Position numbers and translations under genes: made by a program. Under the pieces are notes generated by a model. It made no database searches, was not told where the DNA came from, and saw only the letters and a program-made list of their open reading frames with translations. A stretch of 47,061 nt of DNA from a virus: IMG/VR virus record IMGVR_UViG_3300044730_000625, positions 1 through 47,061 of that record. The stretch is one strand, 5' to 3'. Shown here one piece after another: positions 38,677 to 46,192 of this stretch. Within the stretch, counting starts at the first letter, position 1. The number at the start of each line of letters is the position of its first letter.

Positions 38677-39025
38677 GGTTTAATTCCTTTTGAACAAATA
38701 AAACATACGGTTCGTATGTTTCTTTATAATATGGATTTTCTTCAATCTGCTTTATTTTTGCAGGATTGTTTTTTAAATACTCAATAACATCATCAACTAC
38801 AATGTTGTCGATATGTACCTCTAAACGCTCATCACTTAGTGGATTGTCAAATAGAAAATAAACGTGACTTGCTCTTTCAATTGTGCTTTGTTTTGTGATT
38901 GGGTTAAATAAGCGGTTGTATCCATTGCAAATAAAAGACCTAAACCCAAAAGGTCTCACTAAATAGTCAAGGTTAAATAATAAAGCAATTTCTAACCATT
39001 TTATTTTTTTTACTTTGTTAATCAT
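38669..39025 (-). CDS. Hypothetical protein
   Basis: 118 residues, AAAGGAG before the ATG. First gene of the RusA operon. WLEIALLFNLDYLVRPFGFRSFICNGYNRLF and a C-terminal acidic/aromatic part (EENPYYKETYEPYVLFVQ). No family recognised. The leader carries a GC hairpin (39048-39075). Confidence 0.55.
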   Translation of the reverse strand: MINKVKKIKWLEIALLFNLDYLVRPFGFRSFICNGYNRLFNPITKQSTIERASHVYFLFDNPLSDERLEVHIDNIVVDDVIEYLKNNPAKIKQIEENPYYKETYEPYVLFVQKELNHD

Positions 39026-39047
39026 ACTGTTACTCCTTTAAAAGAAC

Positions 39048-39075
39048 GCACCCAATCGCTAAACAGGGTGCGTCC
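39048..39075 (-). promoter_or_regulatory. Leader hairpin of the RusA operon
   Basis: ACGCACCC (39048-39055) pairs perfectly with GGGTGCGT (39068-39075) across a 12-base loop. On the minus strand TTCTTTT follows and then the SD of the first gene. It could be an attenuator or a stabilising stem. A TATACT -10 (plus 39092-39097, minus direction) lies upstream. Confidence 0.5.
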
Positions 39076-39165
39076 AACTCTTCAAATGTTTAGCTGGTAA
39101 TAGTATAACACACTTTTTGTTTTAAATGTAAATGTAAAGTTTTGTAAAATACTCCATTTTGTGGA

Positions 39166-39194
39166 TTGTTTTTATTTAAAATGTGTTGTATATT
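39166..39194 (+). promoter_or_regulatory. Plus-strand promoter of the recombination operon
   Basis: TTGTTT (39166-39171), 17 bases, TATATT (39189-39194), 24 bases before the ATG at 39219. It is divergent from the RusA operon promoter. The 193-base gap between the two operons holds only these signals and the leader hairpin. Confidence 0.6.
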
Positions 39195-39218
39195 AAAAAA
39201 GTCAAAGGAGTAAACCAA

Positions 39219-39362
39219 ATGTATTTAACCCCCGAACAAAAACTTGCTTTGGAAAACGTGATTGCCACGCTTGAAGAAGTGAGTGAAAGTTTATCAGAAT
39301 TGTCTAGTATGCAAGAACAGTTATTAAATGGAGGATTAAATGAAAATAGCCACGTATTTTAG
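39219..39362 (+). CDS. Small helical hypothetical protein
   Basis: 47 residues, AAAGGAG before the ATG with the leader GGAGTAAACCAAATG that recurs at 41707. Starts MYLTPEQKLALENVIATLEE; long acidic helix with heptad-like Leu. It overlaps the next gene by 23 bases, whose SD lies in its last codons. Unknown function. Confidence 0.55.
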   Translation: MYLTPEQKLALENVIATLEEVSESLSELSSMQEQLLNGGLNENSHVF

Positions 39363-39702
39363 CAAAGAAGAAGAGGAGTTTGTAAACGATTATGTGTTTC
39401 AGTACCGTGGGCGAAGCTTTAAAGGCTGGGCAGCCACAAAACTTGCTACATGGCTTGCAGGCGATGACTTTGAACAGCTTCAACTGGAAGACTTACGTTT
39501 TATGGATGAACCAAGTAACCTGATCCGTGCAAACCAAGAAAAATACGTCACCAAGTATGCGGATATTTCCCCAGAAGAACACAAGCTTTTTGTTGAAAAG
39601 GTTAAAGCCTTAAAGCAAGGCACTTTCCGTGAATATAAAATCAGCTTGTTTCTTATTTTACGTTCCTTAATTTTAAAGGAGGTGGGCTATAAAGACTCTT
39701 AG
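39340..39702 (+). CDS. Hypothetical protein whose 3' end is duplicated with the tandem RNA
   Basis: 120 residues, GGAGG before ATG. Helical and charged (TYFSKEEEEFVNDYVFQYRGRSFKGWAATKLATWL, PEEHKLFVEKVKALKQG). Its last codons (KEVGYKDS and stop) lie inside the 5' flank of the first tandem RNA unit, and the second unit carries a copy of them (KEVGYKEI and stop) without the rest of the gene. No family recognised. The association raises the possibility that protein and RNA work together. Confidence 0.6.
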   Translation: MKIATYFSKEEEEFVNDYVFQYRGRSFKGWAATKLATWLAGDDFEQLQLEDLRFMDEPSNLIRANQEKYVTKYADISPEEHKLFVEKVKALKQGTFREYKISLFLILRSLILKEVGYKDS

Positions 39703-39900
39703 AAGGCAAACTAAAGGCGATTGTTATTGTTTTTTACTATATGCGACGAATCATAATGACCCTATGAATTGTAACTCCGTAAGCAAATACCGTGTTAGTT
39801 ATGCGTGAAATTATAGATTATTGTAATGGATTTTACATTTAAAAAACTATAAGTAGAAACACGTCGGACTGTTTCTTGTGATCGCCTTTAATTTGTATTC
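39674..39900 (+). ncRNA. Tandem structured RNA, unit 1
   Basis: The non-coding core is closed by a 20-base stem: 39702-39721 pairs with 39881-39900 with two mismatches and one G-U pair. A 3' hairpin AGAAACA/TGTTTCT (39855-39861, 39870-39876) stands four bases before the 3' arm. Its loop CGTCG (39862-39866) can pair with CGACG (39744-39748), which would make a pseudoknot. There is no ORF with an SD inside. The flanks are shared with unit 2, but the core is not. Confidence 0.65.
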
Positions 39901-40140
39901 AAAAGGAGGTAGGCTATAAAGAGATTTAGAAAGCAAACTAAAGGTGTTGTATTTTACAGGTGTTTGTCTGTCGACGACATGAAAATGGATGGCACAACGG
40001 ATCATACGGGTTTTTAAGATCCTTCACATCAATAGACTTAAAAATGCTTGGCGTATGCGTGGCATGACCACAATTTAATCTGTATTAAAAATGTAAAAAC
40101 TGATGACTTTTACTGACAACATCTTTAATTTGTATTCAAA
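39901..40140 (+). ncRNA. Tandem structured RNA, unit 2
   Basis: Closing stem 39929-39950 with 40116-40137 (22 bases, two mismatches, two G-U pairs). The inner half differs from unit 1 (AAAGGTGTTGT/ACAACATCTTT against AAAGGCGAT/ATCGCCTTT), so pairing is kept by compensating changes. The 3' hairpin GTAAAA/TTTTAC (40093-40098, 40108-40113) stands two bases before the 3' arm. Further local stems are GGATC/GATCC and ATGC-GTG-GCAT. It is followed directly by the SD of the next small gene. Confidence 0.65.
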
Positions 40141-40151
40141 AGGAGATAAAA

Positions 40152-40250
40152 ATGGATGAAAACGAAGCGATCTACTGGTTCAACGGTAGCGGTGAAGATG
40201 AAGAAACGTACAATGATATTTCAGAAAGGGATTTACGAGGATGTTTATAA
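40152..40250 (+). CDS. 32-aa acidic small protein
   Basis: Starts MDENEAIYWFNGSGEDEE, ending RGCL. AAAAGGAG lies seven bases before the ATG, and the 3' end overlaps the Sak4-like gene by ten bases, so it probably couples translation. Eleven of 32 residues are acidic. Function unknown; a DNA-mimic or leader peptide is possible. Confidence 0.5.
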   Translation: MDENEAIYWFNGSGEDEETYNDISERDLRGCL

Positions 40251-41161
40251 AAAAAGCACAACGCCAAAAAGCAAAGCTTCGTATTGGTGTATTTGGTGCA
40301 AGTGGTAGCGGTAAAACCACATCTGCTTTATACCTCGCTTATGGTTTAGTAAAAGACTGGTCAAAGATTTGTGTAATTGACACCGAAAATCAATCGGCGG
40401 ATCTATACGCAAACCATACACCTGTTTTAAGTGGTGAAAAATGCGAAACGCTTGGAGATTATAACACGCTTACTTTGGAAGCTCCTTACACCCCTGAACG
40501 CTATGTTCAAGCAATTAAGCTTTGCGTTGACGCAGGAATAGAGGTTGTCGTTATTGATTCAATATCTCACGAATGGGAAGGCAAAGGCGGATGTCTTGAA
40601 ATTAAAGAGCAATTAGACTTAGGCGGTGGAAACTCTTATACAAATTGGGGGAAAGTTACGCCACGTCATAACGCTTTTATTCAAGCCATGCTTACGGCTC
40701 CGATTCATATCGTGGCAACTTCACGAGTAAAAACGGATGTTGCTTTAACCACGAACGAAAAAGGCAAGGCAGTACCTCAAAAAGTCGGTCTTAAATGTGT
40801 TACAAGAGACGGCTTTGATTATGAAATGACGACTTGCTTTGATGTTGAAGCAGGTAGTCACCTTGCTAAAGTATCTAAAGATAGAACAGGCATTTTTGAA
40901 GGTCGCCCTGAATGGGTTATTTCAAGTAATGACGGCGACTTATTGGCTCAATGGGCTGATAGTGGCTCTGAAGTGATTGAACGCCCCTTGTCAAAAGATG
41001 AGTTTTTAAATGAAGTAGTTAAGTATTCAAGAGAAACCAAAACTTCTTATCAAGACAGTGTTAAATTGTTTTTGATTGAGGGCGAAGCGGATCTTGGTCA
41101 AGTCCCTGAATCGGAACGCCGTAGCCGATTGAAGGAAGTTAGAACGGCACAAGGAGTCTAA
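40241..41161 (+). CDS. Sak4-like RecA-fold single-strand annealing/recombination ATPase
   Basis: 306 residues. Walker A FGASGSGKTTS is at ~18-28, Walker B VVVIDSISHEWEG is near 104-116, followed by the YTNWGKVTPRHNAFIQAML segment typical of phage AAA_24/Sak4 proteins. The C-terminal ~70 residues are helical. Sak4 proteins promote strand annealing with a partner SSB, which is coded next. SD CGAGG before the ATG. Confidence 0.8.
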   Translation: MFIKKAQRQKAKLRIGVFGASGSGKTTSALYLAYGLVKDWSKICVIDTENQSADLYANHTPVLSGEKCETLGDYNTLTLEAPYTPERYVQAIKLCVDAGIEVVVIDSISHEWEGKGGCLEIKEQLDLGGGNSYTNWGKVTPRHNAFIQAMLTAPIHIVATSRVKTDVALTTNEKGKAVPQKVGLKCVTRDGFDYEMTTCFDVEAGSHLAKVSKDRTGIFEGRPEWVISSNDGDLLAQWADSGSEVIERPLSKDEFLNEVVKYSRETKTSYQDSVKLFLIEGEADLGQVPESERRSRLKEVRTAQGV

Positions 41162-41163
41162 TT

Positions 41164-41664
41164 ATGTGGAATGATTTAAACACTGCATTTGAAACAGCAG
41201 AACTTGAAGTAAAATTGCCTATAGGTGAATATGTTGGAGCAATTATTGGTTGCTCTTTCACGGACGCTAAACAAGGCACAATGCGTTGGTTTAATTTTGA
41301 TGTTTTAATCCAAGTCGCAGAACAGAAAGAACTAATTGGCACGATTGCTAAAGAAAGCCTTTTGATTGGATCTGAAAAAAACGGTTTTATGGAACCAAAC
41401 AACATTAGCCTAGCGATTGTAAAGACGATTGCAAAGGGTGCGTTTGGCGATATTACAGGAATGGACTTTTCGACTATTCTTGCCACGTTGCCTACAAGCG
41501 TTGTAGACACCACGATTTCATTTTCAATCAAAGAAAACTTTGTAGAGAAGAAAAATCAAACGTACCGAAACTTTTACTTAAACTCTGCTAGTCGTGCAGA
41601 TTTTGCAACGCCCAAGCAAGCACCGCAAAGCGTTCAAGACGCTTACGGTGACCTCCCCTTCTAG
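41164..41664 (+). CDS. Phage single-stranded DNA-binding protein
   Basis: 166 residues starting two bases after the Sak4-like stop. OB-like beta strands (YVGAIIGCSFTDAKQGTMRWFNFDVLIQ) and an acidic tip ending GDLPF, which resembles the DDIPF tip of bacterial SSB that recruits partner proteins. The DUF669-type layout and the Sak4 neighbour support SSB. A strong terminator follows. Confidence 0.75.
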   Translation: MWNDLNTAFETAELEVKLPIGEYVGAIIGCSFTDAKQGTMRWFNFDVLIQVAEQKELIGTIAKESLLIGSEKNGFMEPNNISLAIVKTIAKGAFGDITGMDFSTILATLPTSVVDTTISFSIKENFVEKKNQTYRNFYLNSASRADFATPKQAPQSVQDAYGDLPF

Positions 41665-41667
41665 CTG

Positions 41668-41707
41668 TCACACTTGTGGGGGTGTATTCCCACCCCCTGT
41701 TTTTTTA
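41668..41707 (+). terminator. Intrinsic terminator after the SSB gene
   Basis: GGGGGTG and CACCCCC enclose a short loop (TATTCC) and are followed by TGTTTTTTT. It ends the Sak4-SSB transcript or lowers expression of the downstream genes. The T-tract leads straight into the next SD (AAGGAG). Confidence 0.85.
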
Positions 41708-41720
41708 AGGAGTAAACCAA

Positions 41721-42062
41721 ATGCCATTAACAATTAAAAGCATAAAAGGATACATTTATCACAACTTGATTAAAAAATCATGGGATGACGATAGAAAGAT
41801 GCTTACTTATTCGGTTTGCTATCAAAAACTGGCAGATGCCTTAAATGAACATTTTAAACCTGGTGTGTTATTTAGTTCTAAGATGTTTAAAAAAAATACG
41901 CTTTCTGAATATAAAGCCTTGTCATTTTGTTACTCGCTTTTGCAAGATCCCAATTTTCAAAAAGAACTTAAAAAAGATGTGAAAGAAGCTTTAGAAGAAT
42001 ACGAGAATACTGACAACATTTACTATATAAACCCAAGTGGAGATGATATATATGGAGGGTAA
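41721..42062 (+). CDS. Hypothetical protein
   Basis: 113 residues with leader AAGGAGTAAACCAAATG. Lys-rich N-terminus (LTIKSIKGYIYHNLIKKSWDDDRKM), helical middle and acidic/Tyr C-terminus (ENTDNIYYINPSGDDIYGG). No family recognised. Just downstream of the SSB terminator. Confidence 0.6.
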   Translation: MPLTIKSIKGYIYHNLIKKSWDDDRKMLTYSVCYQKLADALNEHFKPGVLFSSKMFKKNTLSEYKALSFCYSLLQDPNFQKELKKDVKEALEEYENTDNIYYINPSGDDIYGG

Positions 42063-42067
42063 ACCAA

Positions 42068-42448
42068 ATGCCTAACTTAACCGATTTATTTGCCAAGTGG
42101 GAACAAGCCAAAAGCCAGTGGGTTAGAACTGCTGACGACTTAGCACTTTCCACGCAAGAACACGCTGAAAGCAAGCGGTGGCTTGCAGAGATTGAAGCCG
42201 ACATCATGCTTGCGATGACCGAACAAGACATCCCTAACGCACAATTTAAAGACATGGTTTTTAAGCGTGGCAATAAAGAAGTTAAAGTCGTGGATGAACC
42301 ACTTGCTCGCTTGTTGATTGCAGAACGTGGCATTCAGGATGCGTTTATGAAAATTACACAAAAGGAGCTAAAGGCTCAAGGGCTTGATCGTGAATGTATT
42401 TCGATTGAACTTCACCCTAGCCTGAAAGTGGAGGTGACCGATGCTTAA
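42068..42448 (+). CDS. Hypothetical helical protein
   Basis: 126 residues, leader GGAGGGTAAACCAAATG. N-terminal coiled-coil-like helix (FAKWEQAKSQWVRTADDLALSTQEHAESKRWLAEIEADIM) followed by a beta region (FKRGNKEVKVVD) and C-terminal ELHPSLKVEV. A recombination or nuclease-inhibitor role is conceivable from its place next to Sak4/SSB, but no motif shows it. Confidence 0.55.
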   Translation: MPNLTDLFAKWEQAKSQWVRTADDLALSTQEHAESKRWLAEIEADIMLAMTEQDIPNAQFKDMVFKRGNKEVKVVDEPLARLLIAERGIQDAFMKITQKELKAQGLDRECISIELHPSLKVEVTDA

Positions 42449-42596
42449 AGCTACGTTTAACGTAAAAGGAAAGAACCTAGAACAGATTGTAGACCGCTTG
42501 GAGGAATACTTGATTGTGCTAAGGGGTGAAAAGTTTAGAGAAAACTTTTCTGATAGTCCCAATGTTGGTTTTTACTTAGAAGAAGGAGACGACTAA
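42441..42596 (+). CDS. Small hypothetical protein
   Basis: 51 residues starting MLKATFNVKGKNLEQIVDRL and ending FYLEEGDD. GGAGG lies before the ATG inside the end of the previous gene (8-base overlap); the next ATG follows the stop directly. Acidic alpha/beta. Unknown function. Confidence 0.6.
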   Translation: MLKATFNVKGKNLEQIVDRLEEYLIVLRGEKFRENFSDSPNVGFYLEEGDD

Positions 42597-42992
42597 ATGA
42601 CATTTGATATTGAGCAGATCAGAGGAACACATCTTGAATCTGTATTAAAAATGTTTCACAATTATTGTGTGTTACAAGGTAAACCATTAACAGAAGTGCT
42701 TGAATTGGAAGAGACTAAATTACTTATCGAAAAAGTGGACGTAAAAAAAACAACCTTTAGAGGTCTTGTATATTTTATTGCAAGATTGGCAAACATGAAA
42801 AGAAGTATAGGCGCTCCTCGTTTTTCTAAAGCAAAGAAATACACAAAAGACATTAAAGAAAAATACAAAGAGCTTATGTTGAGTGGTATGAAATCGGAAT
42901 CAGCAATAGCTACTTTAATGCTTGAATATCAGGCTTGTTATAGCACTATTAAAAATTGCTTGAAAAGGGAAGAAAAGGAGTTAAGCGAATGA
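42597..42992 (+). CDS. Hypothetical helical protein with HTH-like C-terminus
   Basis: 131 residues, SD AGAAGGAG in the previous gene. All helical. The C-terminal part (YKELMLSGMKSESAIATLMLEYQACYSTIKNCLKREE) has helix-turn-helix-like spacing, so DNA binding is possible. It is the best candidate in the window for a small regulator, but this is a weak inference. Confidence 0.55.
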   Translation: MTFDIEQIRGTHLESVLKMFHNYCVLQGKPLTEVLELEETKLLIEKVDVKKTTFRGLVYFIARLANMKRSIGAPRFSKAKKYTKDIKEKYKELMLSGMKSESAIATLMLEYQACYSTIKNCLKREEKELSE

Positions 42993-43327
42993 CTCAAAAC
43001 ACACACCGAGTGTTACTAATTATAATGGCTTACCTTTTGTGGGCGTTTCCATTATCTGCCCCATTTGGTTTGTATGCCCTTATGCTTGGCAAAAAGAACA
43101 TTGCTAAAAATATGACGACAATTACTTTGCTATGCCCAGTTCTTTTGATTGTGTCCTTACCCTTTGCTGGTGAAGCTGGCTCCAATGGTGGACTTGCCAC
43201 TTTCGCCATTATCGCTAACGGCTTGCTGATCCTTTGCAACTTGTTTCTTTGGGCTAGCCATGCTTTTTACATTCCCAGTTGGGTGGATCAAGAACTTCAA
43301 AAAGAAGGAGTACCGAAAGATGACTAA
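42989..43327 (+). CDS. Multi-pass small membrane protein
   Basis: 112 residues from ATG 42989 (AAGGAG upstream, ATGA overlap with the previous stop). Three hydrophobic segments (about 8-28, 37-55, 67-88) and a charged C-terminus. A superinfection-exclusion or holin-like role is possible. No family recognised. Confidence 0.6.
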   Translation: MTQNTHRVLLIIMAYLLWAFPLSAPFGLYALMLGKKNIAKNMTTITLLCPVLLIVSLPFAGEAGSNGGLATFAIIANGLLILCNLFLWASHAFYIPSWVDQELQKEGVPKDD

Positions 43328-43502
43328 CGAACAGTTGAAACGACTATATCCTATCGTGTGTTTAATTGCCGTTTTCATGTCTTTCATGTTTTTTTACACT
43401 ATCTATCAATCAGAACATGAGTCAATGATGAGACTAAAGACAGAGTATGAGAAGGTATTGATATTATACAAGACAAGACTAGAGGATTGCAGAAATGACT
43501 AA
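43320..43502 (+). CDS. Small membrane protein with coiled-coil tail
   Basis: 60 residues from ATG 43320 (GAAGGAG upstream), overlapping the previous gene by 8 bases. One membrane segment (about 10-28) followed by a charged helix (HESMMRLKTEYEKVLILYKTRLEDC). This is the layout of an inner-membrane spanin, though very short. Confidence 0.55.
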   Translation: MTNEQLKRLYPIVCLIAVFMSFMFFYTIYQSEHESMMRLKTEYEKVLILYKTRLEDCRND

Positions 43503-43983
43503 CGAAATGATGAGACCGTGTACCTTGTGGGGTCAAACGTTTGATGCGATGCGTGTTAAGATACTTGAAATTAACATGGCTACTTCAAGTGAGCCTTTTC
43601 AAGTGTGGGTTGAGATTTGGGAAGAAAACCCTGACGGAGCAACCCCAATTACGCATAAAAAGTGTTTTTCAGAACATGAGATTATTATTGCGAATAGAGA
43701 AGCCATAACCACCATAGCCGACGCTCTCAACGCCCCTGTGCTGGCGACTGAAGAGGTGCTGGCAGGGTTGCCGAAGGATGCGAAGGTTTACACCTTTGAC
43801 GAGAAAACAGGCGACGCTCTTAGGTGTACGTTTGATAATGAGTTTGGGTGGGTGTGTCGAACAGGTCACTTTAACGAAGCCTTAAAGCTTCGTAGACCTT
43901 ATCGAATCTTTGCTATCAACGACTCCAAAACAGCCGACTACCTCCACCAGTTCACGCTTGAAGGCGTAAGGAGGGTGGGATGA
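43495..43983 (+). CDS. Hypothetical protein
   Basis: 162 residues, overlapping the previous gene by 8 bases. Alpha/beta (VWVEIWEENPDGATPITHKKCFS, LAGLPKDAKVYTFDEKTGDALRC). The end YLHQFTLEG is coded by bases repeated at 44563-44583 in the small ORF at 44542, so the 3' end has been duplicated. No family recognised. Confidence 0.6.
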   Translation: MTNEMMRPCTLWGQTFDAMRVKILEINMATSSEPFQVWVEIWEENPDGATPITHKKCFSEHEIIIANREAITTIADALNAPVLATEEVLAGLPKDAKVYTFDEKTGDALRCTFDNEFGWVCRTGHFNEALKLRRPYRIFAINDSKTADYLHQFTLEGVRRVG

Positions 43984-44549
43984 GTAATTCAAAAGAAATA
44001 AAGGCTATTCAAGAACTTCTAGCTAATCACGCTAGGGGCTTAGGATTGATAATAAATCGTAATTGTGATGATGTACGTTATGAAAACACCTATGATAAAG
44101 CACAAGTTGAAGACTTGGGGGTTCTTTTTGAAATATACAAAATCTTGGAGCAGATAGATGAGCCTATTGAAAATGTTGTTTTTATCAAGGGCAAAACTTT
44201 AAGAACTGGATTCACTCTTAAAGGTTGGGAAAACACTGTTTTCTTTGGGGTTGATATAACTTTCAGCTCCGAAAGAGTCAAGGTAAACCTAGAAGAACTC
44301 AACTTTGCACTATTGAAAAAGGGTGCATTGAAGAACGATATAGACAAAGACCCATATCCTAAAAGCAAGAAAGAATACTTTAGGGATAATCTTTCAGAGG
44401 ACTATATGCTTTTTAAGAAGTATAAATCTGATTTGAAATCATGGTTTTTAGATTGTTTGCTTGAAGAAAAAAAGAAACGTCTAAAAGAAGAGATTTTAAA
44501 AAAGAATGTGGAGTTAGCTAAGCTAGAAAAGGAAACGAAAGATGTTTAA
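43980..44549 (+). CDS. Hypothetical protein
   Basis: 189 residues, ATGA overlap with the previous stop and GGAGGG upstream. Alpha/beta N-terminal domain and a long Lys/Glu coiled coil at the C-terminus (about 150-189). No family recognised. Confidence 0.6.
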   Translation: MSNSKEIKAIQELLANHARGLGLIINRNCDDVRYENTYDKAQVEDLGVLFEIYKILEQIDEPIENVVFIKGKTLRTGFTLKGWENTVFFGVDITFSSERVKVNLEELNFALLKKGALKNDIDKDPYPKSKKEYFRDNLSEDYMLFKKYKSDLKSWFLDCLLEEKKKRLKEEILKKNVELAKLEKETKDV

Positions 44550-44613
44550 TTACCCATGCCTCCGCCAGTTCACGCTTGAAGGCAAACTAAATAAACAAAA
44601 GGAGATGAACTAA
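44542..44613 (+). CDS. 23-aa coupling peptide or remnant of a duplicated gene end
   Basis: Starts MFNYPCLRQFTLEGKLNKQ. ATG lies inside the end of the previous gene, and its TAA overlaps the next ATG (TAATG). LRQFTLEG matches the end of the 162-aa protein at 43495, so it is probably a leftover from a recombination event that now couples translation. Confidence 0.45.
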   Translation: MFNYPCLRQFTLEGKLNKQKEMN

Positions 44614-45110
44614 TGAATTACGATCAACTTATGGGATTTTTACTTGGAAACGCTGCGATGCTTGGTGTGGTGTCTGTTGTTTACACACTCAGCAAAGCGA
44701 AAAACGTTATTTTCCACAATCCTGAATCCAAAACGCATCCATTGCCATTAAACATTCCTAAGCCCGATATTATGGTCGTGGCTCAATTATACGCAGACGG
44801 TTCCGCTACGATTGACGCTAAGGACTATATGGGTACACCATACGCCCCCACTATGCAAAAATTCGCTACACACAGAACGCTGAACGCTCTGAACTTCTTT
44901 TTTGATACAAGTACACCCGAAGTAGAGAAAGAAGCCGTCAGAGAAGCGTCAACGACGTTGCAGGGCGTTGAGGTGGAAGTGCCACAGTCGCCAGTGGATG
45001 AAGGGCTAGATGTTGTGTTTCCTGATACACCAGTAAGTAAACAAACCAAGCTTGAAGACATTAAGGCAGGCATTCAACCAAAAGGAGTAGCCGATGCTGA
45101 AACATCCTAA
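44613..45110 (+). CDS. Membrane-anchored hypothetical protein
   Basis: 165 residues, AAAGGAG upstream. N-terminal membrane segment (about 6-25, MGFLLGNAAMLGVVSVVYTL), then a Pro-containing linker and a soluble domain with an acidic Ser/Pro/Val-rich tail (EVEVPQSPVDEGLDVVFPDTPVS). No family recognised. Confidence 0.6.
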   Translation: MNYDQLMGFLLGNAAMLGVVSVVYTLSKAKNVIFHNPESKTHPLPLNIPKPDIMVVAQLYADGSATIDAKDYMGTPYAPTMQKFATHRTLNALNFFFDTSTPEVEKEAVREASTTLQGVEVEVPQSPVDEGLDVVFPDTPVSKQTKLEDIKAGIQPKGVADAETS

Positions 45111-45363
45111 TTTGCTCTATATCCGCAGTTTCTATCGCATTGAAGACTTGCAAAATTACGTCAAACACACGTTCGGCAAGGTTGTGTTCTTTCACCCCAT
45201 TAAACCATGCCATTACAAGGTGTTTGAAGATAGGATGCAAGGTTCAGTGCAACTTGGAACCACGCAGGACTTGTACGTTATCTCACAATCTGATACTAAC
45301 GGCGAAAAGTGTTTTATATTGTACCGTATTGTCGATATAGACCCAGTGCGATTTAAGTATTAA
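45094..45363 (+). CDS. Hypothetical protein
   Basis: 89 residues, AAAGGAG upstream, overlapping the previous gene by 17 bases. Aromatic-rich alpha/beta (NLLYIRSFYRIEDLQNYVKHTFGKVVFFHP). The stop lies at the base of a hairpin (45364-45383) that recurs after 46192. Confidence 0.55.
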   Translation: MLKHPNLLYIRSFYRIEDLQNYVKHTFGKVVFFHPIKPCHYKVFEDRMQGSVQLGTTQDLYVISQSDTNGEKCFILYRIVDIDPVRFKY

Positions 45364-45386
45364 ATATCCTCCATTTGGAGGATGCC
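45361..45386 (+). repeat. Repeated post-stop hairpin, copy 1
   Basis: TAAATATCCTCCATTTGGAGGATGCC: ATCCTCCA pairs with TGGAGGAT. The second copy after 46190 differs at two stem or loop positions but keeps the pairing. Both begin with the stop codon of a gene. Confidence 0.65.
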
Positions 45387-45428
45387 CAAAGTTCTAAAAC
45401 TTACTAAAGTAAACAAAAGGAATAAAAA

Positions 45429-45572
45429 ATGAATCCGATTCTTGCGTATTTAATTAACTATTTCTTTGGCTACGTTTTAATGACAAGTTGCCAAAATGTA
45501 ATTTGGCAAGATTTTTCTATACTTTTAGAACTTATTTTTTTAGTGTTTGTTTATCCATTTGAAAGGAAATAA
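45429..45572 (+). CDS. Small two-helix membrane protein
   Basis: 47 residues starting MNPILAYLINYFFGYVLMT, with AAAAGGAA upstream. Two hydrophobic segments (about 3-20 and 30-43) and a short basic end (FERK). The bases 45387-45428 before it hold only its SD. Unknown function. Confidence 0.5.
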   Translation: MNPILAYLINYFFGYVLMTSCQNVIWQDFSILLELIFLVFVYPFERK

Positions 45573-45574
45573 AA

Positions 45575-46192
45575 ATGTTTTTTAATACTCAACCCAGTCA
45601 ACCTAGTGAACCTAGTCACGTTAATGCTGACGTAATTGTTTCAAGTGCATATTTTATCTTGCCGTGTACTCGCAACGGAGTAAAGAGTTTTTATATTCAA
45701 GAAGTTCAAAAACGCACATTTAAAAAAGAAGTGCGTGAGCTTAATCAAGTTTTTTATGGAGAAAAGTTTTTTACAAAAAATGGAGATCCAATTAAACCTG
45801 CTGAAATGAAAGACTATAAACATTATTGCGATTTTAGTGATTATTATTCATTAGGGATTGTTGATTGGATTTTTGACACCAAAGAGGATGCTGAATTAGC
45901 TTTGCAAAAAATAGATGAACATAAAGTTTATTTTGATATGATTAACATATTTTATAATTGTATGATTAACCAACAAGTGGATCACTATCAAACAATTTAT
46001 CGTGATTTTATTCCATATTTTCAAGGGTTCGCAGAAATTAAAAAAAAGATATTAAAACTAAAAATAGATAAAAATAATTTTTATAATTGTTTTGAAGATT
46101 TAACAAAAGAATGGCAAATTTGGATTAAATCAGAAATTGTATTGATAGATAAAGACAAAAAAGCTAATCCCGAAAAATATAGAACTTGGTAA
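45575..46192 (+). CDS. Hypothetical protein
   Basis: 205 residues, GAAAGGAAA upstream. Alpha/beta N-terminal part (NADVIVSSAYFILPCTRNGVKSFYIQEVQKRTFK) and helical C-terminal part rich in Lys, Tyr and Phe. Higher AT content than neighbouring genes. No family recognised. Its stop starts the second post-stop hairpin. Confidence 0.6.
   Translation: MFFNTQPSQPSEPSHVNADVIVSSAYFILPCTRNGVKSFYIQEVQKRTFKKEVRELNQVFYGEKFFTKNGDPIKPAEMKDYKHYCDFSDYYSLGIVDWIFDTKEDAELALQKIDEHKVYFDMINIFYNCMINQQVDHYQTIYRDFIPYFQGFAEIKKKILKLKIDKNNFYNCFEDLTKEWQIWIKSEIVLIDKDKKANPEKYRTW

Noticed and set aside
40099-40107. CTGATGA in unit 2 as a hammerhead ribozyme core
   Set aside because: No GAAA and no matching stems II and III follow, and the homologous loop in unit 1 lacks the motif.
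39674-40140. Group I/II intron, retron or CRISPR-like array
   Set aside because: No conserved intron core, no split host gene, no reverse transcriptase or Cas gene, and only two long units with different cores.
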